Shown in pieces: positions 7,026 to 12,214 of a stretch of DNA of 12,214 bases. Origin of the DNA: an uncultured Christensenellaceae bacterium. Its GTDB lineage: Bacteria > Bacillota > Clostridia > Christensenellales > Pumilibacteraceae. The notes beneath the pieces were generated by a model. That model made no database searches. It was given only the letters and a program-made list of their open reading frames with translations, and was not told the DNA's origin. Where the stretch lies: NCBI GenBank assembly GCA_910588315.1, contig CAJUQF010000023.1:1-12214 (forward strand), in the 5' to 3' direction. The first letter of the stretch is position 1. Every line of letters begins with the position of its first letter. A program made the position numbers and the translations under genes.

Positions 7026-8308
7026 TGCGCCGCGTTAATATAATAGGCGGAGGACTCGCAGGCTGCGAGGCGGCGCTGAGACTTTCGGATGCTGGAATAA
7101 ACGTCAGACTGTACGAGGCGAAACCGTTGTGGTATTCGCCGGCGCATAAAAGCGGCAATCTTGCGGAGATAGTTTGTTCTAACTCGCTCAAAAGCATGTT
7201 GCCGTCTACCGCGAGCGGTACGCTTAAAAACGAACTGGATGTTTTGGGTTGCAAGCTGCTCGGTATTGCGAAAAACGTATCCGTACCCGCCGGCAGCGCG
7301 CTTGCCGTCGATCGAGACAAATTTTCGGATGCGGTAACTCGCGAAGTGTTATCGCGCAAAAATATAGAAATAAAAAACGAGATAGTCACCGATATAGATG
7401 TCGATGATCTTACTATAGTTTGCGCGGGTCCGGTTTGTCATGACGGGCTTGCGCGGGCTTTGATGAAGATCACGGGCGAGCAGTCGCTGCATTTCTTCGA
7501 CGCCGCCGCACCCATTATCACAGCCGAATGTATCGATATGGATCGTGCGTTTTTCGGTGCAAGATACGGTAAAGGCGACGCCGATTATCTCAACTGTCCG
7601 ATGAATAAGCAAGAATATCTCGCATTCTACGATGCGCTCGTTCATGCCGAGCGCGTCGTAGACGAAGTGGGCGGAGTATTCGAGGGTTGTATGCCTGTCG
7701 AAATAATGGCGGCTCGCGGCGAGGACGCATTGCGGTACGGTCCGCTGAGACCTGTGGGATTCAGGGACGCCGGCAAGCCTTATGCCGTCTTGCAATTGCG
7801 CAGAGAGAACACGGAATCGTCGCTGTTTAATCTCGTAGGATTTCAGACCAATTTAAAGTACGGCGAGCAAAAAAAAGTGTTTTCAATGATCCCTGCGCTC
7901 GAGAATATCGAGATTGTGCGTTACGGCGTCATGCATAGAAATACTTTTATAAATGCGCCCGCCGCTTTGGATCGCGATCTGCGTCTTAAAAACGCGCCGG
8001 CGGTATTTATCGCAGGTCAGCTTTGCGGCGTGGAAGGTTATGTGGAAAGCATTGCGACGGGCTTGCTCGCCGCGGAAAACGCCGCGAGAATTTTATCCGG
8101 CAAAAACACCGCCACGCCGCCGCGTGAAACAATACTCGGCGCGCTGTGCGTGTATATCACGACTCCCAATGCAAATTTCCAACCGATGAACGCCAATTTC
8201 GGGATATTGCCGCCGATAACGGGAGTTAAAAAAGCTGAGCGCAAGCAAAGATATTTCGAGACAAGCGACAGTGCGATACGCGGTTGGGTAAAAGATATTA
8301 CATCGTGA
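7022..8308 (+). CDS. trmFO: Methylenetetrahydrofolate-tRNA (uracil-54-C5)-methyltransferase TrmFO
   Basis: This 428-residue flavoprotein makes ribothymidine at position 54 of tRNA, using methylenetetrahydrofolate as carbon donor and FADH2 as reductant. The N-terminal FAD-binding motif is VNIIGGGLAGCEAA (5-18), followed by a YEAKP turn. EIVCSNSLKS contains C52 and FEGCMPVEIMA contains C223; these correspond to the two cysteines implicated in catalysis in the family. RYGPLRPVGF and FIAGQLCGVEGYVESIATG (second FAD contact region) are also present. The start overlaps the topA stop as ATGATG, so it could be the ATG at 7022 or the one at 7025. No clear ribosome site precedes either, which suggests translational coupling to topA. 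The topA-trmFO pairing is standard in Firmicutes. After it a xerC-like gene would be expected from B. subtilis but is absent. Confidence 0.95.
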   Translation: MMRRVNIIGGGLAGCEAALRLSDAGINVRLYEAKPLWYSPAHKSGNLAEIVCSNSLKSMLPSTASGTLKNELDVLGCKLLGIAKNVSVPAGSALAVDRDKFSDAVTREVLSRKNIEIKNEIVTDIDVDDLTIVCAGPVCHDGLARALMKITGEQSLHFFDAAAPIITAECIDMDRAFFGARYGKGDADYLNCPMNKQEYLAFYDALVHAERVVDEVGGVFEGCMPVEIMAARGEDALRYGPLRPVGFRDAGKPYAVLQLRRENTESSLFNLVGFQTNLKYGEQKKVFSMIPALENIEIVRYGVMHRNTFINAPAALDRDLRLKNAPAVFIAGQLCGVEGYVESIATGLLAAENAARILSGKNTATPPRETILGALCVYITTPNANFQPMNANFGILPPITGVKKAERKQRYFETSDSAIRGWVKDITS

Positions 8309-8327
8309 CGGCGTCATAATAAAGCGC

Positions 8328-8358
8328 TGACAAAATATGACCGAAAAATCATTTGTCA
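8328..8358 (+). promoter_or_regulatory. Inverted repeat TGACAAA-17-TTTGTCA, candidate operator for hslVU
   Basis: TGACAAA (8328-8334) and TTTGTCA (8352-8358) are perfect seven-base inverted arms with centres 24 bp apart. The right arm contains the -35 box of the hslV promoter. It does not match CIRCE and only poorly matches the CtsR repeat. It could be a repressor site for an unrecognised regulator or chance in AT-rich DNA. Confidence 0.3.
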
Positions 8359-8381
8359 ATTTTATTAAAGTGTGGTAAAAT
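8353..8381 (+). promoter_or_regulatory. Sigma-A promoter for hslV-hslU-hisS-tcdA
   Basis: TTGTCA (8353-8358) and TAAAAT (8376-8381) have a 17-bp spacer, and TGG before the -10 forms an extended -10. The start of transcription would be near 8388-8390, at the very front of the AAGAGGAGAG ribosome site, leaving a leader of about 15 nt. The 95-bp gap has no terminator, so read-through from trmFO is also possible. Confidence 0.7.
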
Positions 8382-8386
8382 TAAAC

Positions 8387-8396
8387 AAGAGGAGAG
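8387..8396 (+). promoter_or_regulatory. Ribosome binding site that fixes the hslV start
   Basis: AAGAGGAGAG has its AGGAG core 9 nt before the ATG at 8404. The in-frame TTG at 8353 lies inside the -35 box and upstream of the predicted transcript start, so it cannot be the start if the promoter call is right. Confidence 0.85.
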
Positions 8397-8403
8397 ATTT
8401 TTT

Positions 8404-8937
8404 ATGAAACTCGAAGGAACAACGATAATAGGCGTTCGTCGCAACGGACAGACCGTTATAGCCGGCGACGGACAGGTTACGCAAAATCAACAGGTGATAA
8501 TGAAGGGCAATGCACGTAAAGTGCGCAGAGTTTACAATAACAGCGTCATTTTCGGCTTTGCCGGCTCGGTAGCAGACGCGTTTACGCTAAGCGAACGATT
8601 CGAAGAAATGCTCAATAAATATTCGGGCAATCTTATGCGTGCGGCGGTCGAACTTGCCATGTTATGGCGCGGCGACAGGGCGCTCCGTCAGCTCGAGGCG
8701 CTCATGATAGTAGCGGACAAAAACGATATGTTTATATTGTCCGGCAGCGGCGACGTTATAGAACCCGAACACGGCGTGTGCGCGATAGGCTCGGGCGGCA
8801 GTTATGCGCTTGCGGCGGGCCGCGCGCTTATGGAAAACACGGAGCTTTCCGCTGAGCAGATAGCGCGCGAGTCCATGCGTATAGCGTCGGATATTTGCAT
8901 ATTCACCAACTCCAATATCGTTGTGGAGGTGGCATAA
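8404..8937 (+). CDS. hslV: ATP-dependent protease proteolytic subunit HslV (ClpQ)
   Basis: This 177-residue subunit forms the double-hexamer protease core that degrades unfolded proteins in the cytoplasm when capped by HslU. It has the proteasome beta fold. The catalytic Thr should be T6 in MKLEG-TTIIGVRRNGQ. The following conserved stretches are AGDGQVT, KGNARKVRR, FGFAGSVADAFTL, WRGDRALRQLEAL, AIGSGGSYALAAGRAL and ICIFTNSNIVVE. A five-residue leader ending in Gly precedes T6, so the mature enzyme would need cleavage at Gly-Thr rather than only Met removal; this is known in some other bacterial HslV. Its length is typical of the family. It overlaps hslU by one base (TAATG), consistent with stoichiometric co-translation. 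Confidence 0.96.
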   Translation: MKLEGTTIIGVRRNGQTVIAGDGQVTQNQQVIMKGNARKVRRVYNNSVIFGFAGSVADAFTLSERFEEMLNKYSGNLMRAAVELAMLWRGDRALRQLEALMIVADKNDMFILSGSGDVIEPEHGVCAIGSGGSYALAAGRALMENTELSAEQIARESMRIASDICIFTNSNIVVEVA

Positions 8938-10256
8938 TGGATCTTACGCCCAAGCAGATCGTCGCAGAACTCGACAGATATATCATAGGGCAGACCAAAG
9001 CGAAACGCGCGGTGGCAATTGCACTGCGTAACCGTTATCGCAGAAGTAAGCTGCCCGAAACGGTCAGGGAAGAAATAACGCCTAAAAACATTATAATGAA
9101 AGGACCTACCGGCGTCGGCAAGACCGAGATCGCCAGGCGCTTGGCTAAGATCATGCGTGCGCCGTTTATCAAGGTCGAAGCAACCAAATATACGGAAGTC
9201 GGCTATGTGGGCAGAGACGTCGAATCGATGATACGCGATCTTGCCGAGACCGCCGTCCATCTCGTCAAGCAAGAGCAGATGGCGGAAGTGGCTAGCAAGG
9301 CGCGTACGTTCGCCGAACAAAAGGTCGTTGATATTATCGTCAAGGCGCGCAAAAAATCGAGCGAGACCGCCGAGTCGGTATTGAAAACTCAAGTGTTGGA
9401 CGAACTCCATGCGGGCAAACTCAAAAATACGGTTATCGAAATAGAAGTCGCCGAGCATATGCCGCAAATGGAGTCTATGCCCGGAATGTCGATCGATATA
9501 AACTTGAACGATATGTTGGGCAGTCTCGGCAGTCTCATCCCGCAACGTAAAAAACGTCGCAAAGTGTCGGTGGAAAACGCCGTCGAGCTATTCATGGAAG
9601 AAGAGAGCGAACGGCTTTTGGACATGGACGCCATCAAGGCAGAAGGCGTGCGCAGAGCGCAAGAGGACGGCATAATATTTATCGACGAGATAGATAAGAT
9701 CGCGCAGCGTCAGGGTTCCGGCGGCGGTATGGACGTCTCGCGTGAGGGCGTTCAGCGCGATATCTTACCGATAGTCGAGGGCTGTACGGTCATGACAAAG
9801 TACGGCGCGATCAAAACGGACTATATTTTGTTTATCGCTTCCGGCGCATTTCAGATATCGAGCGTTACCGATCTCATACCGGAACTTCAAGGTCGTTTCC
9901 CCATCCGCGTCGATCTCGAGTCGCTCACTTTCGACGATTTCGTTCGTATATTCACAGAGCCGGAAAATGCCGTTACGCGTCAGTATGCGGCAATGCTTTC
10001 GGTGGAGAATATCGATTTGAAATTCACTTCCGAGGCAATCGAAGAGATGAGCCGTATCGCCGTACTCGAAAACGAGACAGGCGAGGACATCGGCGCGCGC
10101 AGACTGCATACCGTAATGGAAAGCTTGCTCGAAGATATAAGTTTCAATGCCGACGGCAACAACCCGCCGCTCGACGTTGTCGTCGATAAAGCATACGTGG
10201 CGGAACACCTTGCCAAGGAAATTTCCGAACACGATCTCAAAAAATACATTCTGTGA
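8937..10256 (+). CDS. hslU: ATP-dependent protease ATPase subunit HslU (ClpY)
   Basis: This 439-residue AAA+ unfoldase feeds substrates into HslV. It opens with LTPKQIVAELDRYIIGQ. Walker A GPTGVGKT is at 56-63, the pore loop GYVGRD at 89-94, and Walker B IIFIDEID at 246-253. The inserted I domain, charged and helical, spans roughly 105-230. AAA+ sensor-region motifs include ASGAFQ, DLIPELQGRFPIRV and GEDIGARRLHTVME. The C-terminal tail ends LKKYIL, close to the FIL-type tail that docks into HslV. The start at 8937 is chosen because GGAGG (8925-8929) lies 7 nt upstream and the family begins at this point; the frame stays open for 14 more codons upstream, within hslV. In B. subtilis codY follows; here hisS does, six bases on. 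Confidence 0.97.
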   Translation: MDLTPKQIVAELDRYIIGQTKAKRAVAIALRNRYRRSKLPETVREEITPKNIIMKGPTGVGKTEIARRLAKIMRAPFIKVEATKYTEVGYVGRDVESMIRDLAETAVHLVKQEQMAEVASKARTFAEQKVVDIIVKARKKSSETAESVLKTQVLDELHAGKLKNTVIEIEVAEHMPQMESMPGMSIDINLNDMLGSLGSLIPQRKKRRKVSVENAVELFMEEESERLLDMDAIKAEGVRRAQEDGIIFIDEIDKIAQRQGSGGGMDVSREGVQRDILPIVEGCTVMTKYGAIKTDYILFIASGAFQISSVTDLIPELQGRFPIRVDLESLTFDDFVRIFTEPENAVTRQYAAMLSVENIDLKFTSEAIEEMSRIAVLENETGEDIGARRLHTVMESLLEDISFNADGNNPPLDVVVDKAYVAEHLAKEISEHDLKKYIL

Positions 10257-10262
10257 TTTAGT

Positions 10263-11510
10263 ATGATAAACGTACCCAAAGGCACAAAGGATATGCTCCC
10301 GCGCGAGTCTTATAAATGGCAGGCGGTGGAGTCTGCGGCAAAAAAAATAGCCGCGCGTTATAATGTAAAACAGATCCGTACTCCCGTTTTCGAGAATGCG
10401 GAACTGTTTCTGCGTTCGATAGGCGACAGTACGGACATCGTAAATAAGGAGATGTATATCTTCGAGGACAAGGGCGGACGCAAAATGGCGTTGCGGCCCG
10501 AAGGCACGGCGGGAGTCGTGCGGTCGGTAATAGAAAATAACATATGCGAAACTTTGCCGCAAAAAGTTTTCTATATCGAAGGTGTGTACCGTTACGAACA
10601 GCCGCAAGCAGGCAGATATCGCGAACATCATCAGTTCGGTGCGGAATTTTTCGGCAGCGAACTTCCGTATTTCGAAGTGGAATTGCTCGGCATGGCGCGC
10701 GATTTTTTACGCGAGATCGGTTTCAACGATCTTAGACTGCGGATCAATACGATAGGCTGTAACAAATGTCGTGCCGAATATAACGCGGCTTTGCGCGAAT
10801 TTCTCGGCGGGGTAAAAGACGTAATTTGCGGCGATTGCAGGCGCAGAGCGGAGATAAACCCGTTACGTACGCTCGACTGCAAAGTCCCGTCATGCCGTGA
10901 GATATACAGGAATGCACCCAAGATTTCCGATCATCTTTGCGACGATTGCAAGACTCACCATAAAAGAGTTCTCGAAGGATTGGATGCCATAGGCGTCAAA
11001 TATTTCGAAGATATCAATCTCGTGCGCGGGCTCGATTACTATACGCGTACAGTGTTCGAATTCTGCGACGGCGATCTCGCTGTACTCGGCGGCGGACGGT
11101 ACGACAATCTTGTGGAAGAACTCGGCGGTAAGCATATGCCGTGCGTCGGGTTCGGTTGCGGCATAGAACGACTTATTGCCGCGGCGGAAACGCGAGGGAT
11201 AGGATTCGACAAACCTTCGCCGACCGTATATGTCGCAATGCAGTATGACGGTGCGCGCGAAAAATGCAGTAAGCTTGTGCGCGATCTTCGCGACAACGGT
11301 ATTTCCGCGGAGACCGACGTTATGGGCAAAAGCTTGAAAGCTCAGTTCAAGTATGCGGATAAGCAGGGTTACCTTTTTGTTTTGACGGTCGGTGAGAGCG
11401 AAATGCAGTCAGGCAAGTTCGCGCTTAAACGTATGGCGGACGGTGAGATGTTCGACGTAGATGAAAGTACGTTGGTCGTTACGGTCGAAAAATTGACGGG
11501 CGCGATATAG
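10263..11510 (+). CDS. hisS: Histidyl-tRNA synthetase
   Basis: This 415-residue class II synthetase charges tRNA-His. It begins with KGTKDMLP, typical of the family. Motif 2 is YIEGVYRYEQPQAGRYREHHQFG (R110), split here over 104-126. The histidine-specific loop is LVRGLDYYTRTVFEF near 253-267. Motif 3 is GGGRYDNLVEELGG with GFGCGIERL. The C-terminal anticodon-binding domain occupies about the last 90 residues. The insertion domain carries four cysteine pairs (C166/C169, C189/C192, C206/C211, C226/C229), suggesting bound metal. No Shine-Dalgarno is visible before the ATG, which lies six bases after the hslU stop, so translation may depend on coupling. It overlaps tcdA by one base. Confidence 0.96.
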   Translation: MINVPKGTKDMLPRESYKWQAVESAAKKIAARYNVKQIRTPVFENAELFLRSIGDSTDIVNKEMYIFEDKGGRKMALRPEGTAGVVRSVIENNICETLPQKVFYIEGVYRYEQPQAGRYREHHQFGAEFFGSELPYFEVELLGMARDFLREIGFNDLRLRINTIGCNKCRAEYNAALREFLGGVKDVICGDCRRRAEINPLRTLDCKVPSCREIYRNAPKISDHLCDDCKTHHKRVLEGLDAIGVKYFEDINLVRGLDYYTRTVFEFCDGDLAVLGGGRYDNLVEELGGKHMPCVGFGCGIERLIAAAETRGIGFDKPSPTVYVAMQYDGAREKCSKLVRDLRDNGISAETDVMGKSLKAQFKYADKQGYLFVLTVGESEMQSGKFALKRMADGEMFDVDESTLVVTVEKLTGAI

Positions 11511-12190
11511 TGTATTCGGGCGCATTCGACAGAACGATATCGCTTATCGGCGAAACACGATTTTCCGCGCTCAAAACCGCTCGCGTGCTTGTCGTAGGTC
11601 TTGGCGGCGTGGGTGGCGCCGCGGTCGAAGTCCTTGCTCGCTCGGGCGTCGGCGGACTTACTTTGGTAGACGGCGACGTGTTTGAGCCGACTAACTTTAA
11701 TCGTCAGATACTTTGCTGTTCGGATACGCTCGGTAAGAATAAAGCCGAGGTCGCGGTGGATAGAGTTCGATCGATAGCCGAAGAGACCGAAGTCATCGCG
11801 ATCCCGGAGTTTTTATCGGCGGAAAATTCAGACCGCATATTGTCTCGCAAATTCGACTATTGCATAGACGCAATAGACGATATGCGCAATAAGGTTTTGC
11901 TCATAAAAGCATGCACCGAGCGCTGTATAAACATTGTGTCGGCAATGGGCGCCTGCAATCGCATCGACTGTGACTTTATAGTCACGGACGTGTATAAAAC
12001 AAAAGACGATCCGTTTGCGCGTAAACTGCGCGGCGAACTGAGAAAAGTCGGAGTGGAAAGGCTGGACGTTGTATGTGCGACCGATCCTCCGTGCGTAAAA
12101 TCCGGAACACCGTACTCGTTTGCGGCGCCGCCGCTCGTGATGGGCGCGGTATTGGCAAATTATGCAGTGAGACGGATCGCCGATATATAA
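11510..12190 (+). CDS. tcdA: tRNA threonylcarbamoyladenosine dehydratase TcdA (E1-like, CsdL/YrvM type)
   Basis: This 226-residue protein of the ThiF/MoeB/HesA superfamily should use ATP to cyclise t6A at tRNA position 37 to ct6A. It has SLIGETRFSALKTARVLVVGLGGVGG with the nucleotide-binding glycines at G30-G36. Next come LARSGVGGLTLVDGD (D54, D56) and TNFNRQI (R65), then GKNKAEVAVDRV, DYCIDAIDD, SAMGACNRID and the late SFAAPPLVMGAVLAN motif. It lacks the CxxC zinc pairs of ThiF/MoeB relatives, which favours TcdA. It is somewhat shorter than the usual 240-270 residues, missing only C-terminal residues. The start is a GTG whose first base is the last base of the hisS stop, with no strong ribosome site and no earlier alternative. 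Both neighbours act on tRNA. In B. subtilis aspS follows hisS; here it is not between them. Confidence 0.92.
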   Translation: MYSGAFDRTISLIGETRFSALKTARVLVVGLGGVGGAAVEVLARSGVGGLTLVDGDVFEPTNFNRQILCCSDTLGKNKAEVAVDRVRSIAEETEVIAIPEFLSAENSDRILSRKFDYCIDAIDDMRNKVLLIKACTERCINIVSAMGACNRIDCDFIVTDVYKTKDDPFARKLRGELRKVGVERLDVVCATDPPCVKSGTPYSFAAPPLVMGAVLANYAVRRIADI

Positions 12191-12214
12191 CCAACAGAAT
12201 AACGGAGATATGGC

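Noticed and set aside
8306..8316. TGACG-G-CGTCA palindrome at the trmFO stop codon
   Set aside because: A one-base centre cannot form an RNA hairpin, there is no U tract, and half of it is coding; probably chance.
8328..8346. CtsR operator
   Set aside because: The two TGAC units have the right 10-bp period but match the CtsR heptamers poorly, especially the second.
8353..8403. TTG-initiated extension of hslV
   Set aside because: The TTG is part of the promoter -35 box, upstream of the predicted transcript start, and family length fits the ATG at 8404.
9765..10631. A 288-codon minus-strand open frame across hslU and hisS, and a 247-codon one at 8802-9545
   Set aside because: Both are shadows of conserved coding sequence on the other strand and show no recognisable protein features.
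12204..12214. GGAG followed by ATG at 12210 as the start of a next gene
   Set aside because: The spacing is only two bases and just five bases of any frame remain, so neither start nor identity can be supported.

Overview
The window reads as chromosomal DNA from an endospore-forming member of the Bacillota, probably a Clostridia-like lineage. The evidence is an N-terminal part of a pro-sigma-K gene, strong Shine-Dalgarno sites, and a dprA-topA-trmFO-hslV-hslU gene block, which is the recognised Firmicutes order. Base composition and codon style look even throughout. I see no mobile element, CRISPR array, tRNA or rRNA, and no sign of recent transfer. The exact genus cannot be told from the sequence.

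Layout: positions 1-479 hold the minus-strand 5' part of sigK, which runs off the left edge. A 168-bp divergent intergenic region (480-647) carries a sigma-E-like promoter for sigK on the minus strand and a good sigma-A promoter on the plus strand. Nine plus-strand genes then follow almost without gaps: a polytopic membrane protein that resembles GT-C glycosyltransferases (TTG start), comM/yifB, dprA, topA, trmFO, a 95-bp gap with a second sigma-A promoter, hslV, hslU, hisS and tcdA. No gap between genes exceeds 300 bp, and I see no convincing rho-independent terminator anywhere.

The plus-strand genes look like two transcription units that may read through. The first (membrane protein, comM, dprA, topA, trmFO) combines single-stranded DNA handling and recombination (ComM, DprA), DNA relaxation (TopA) and tRNA U54 methylation (TrmFO). 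The second (hslV, hslU, hisS, tcdA) combines an ATP-dependent protease with histidyl-tRNA synthetase and the t6A37-cyclising enzyme. Compared with Bacillus subtilis, the xerC-type recombinase (codV) between trmFO and hslV and codY after hslU are absent. hisS-tcdA sits directly behind hslU.

I found no clear previously undescribed system. The points most worth a second look are the unidentified membrane protein heading the operon, the altered TOPRIM motif of TopA, the sigma-E/SpoIIID-like architecture upstream of an apparently unsplit pro-sigK, and inverted repeats that overlap both sigma-A promoters.
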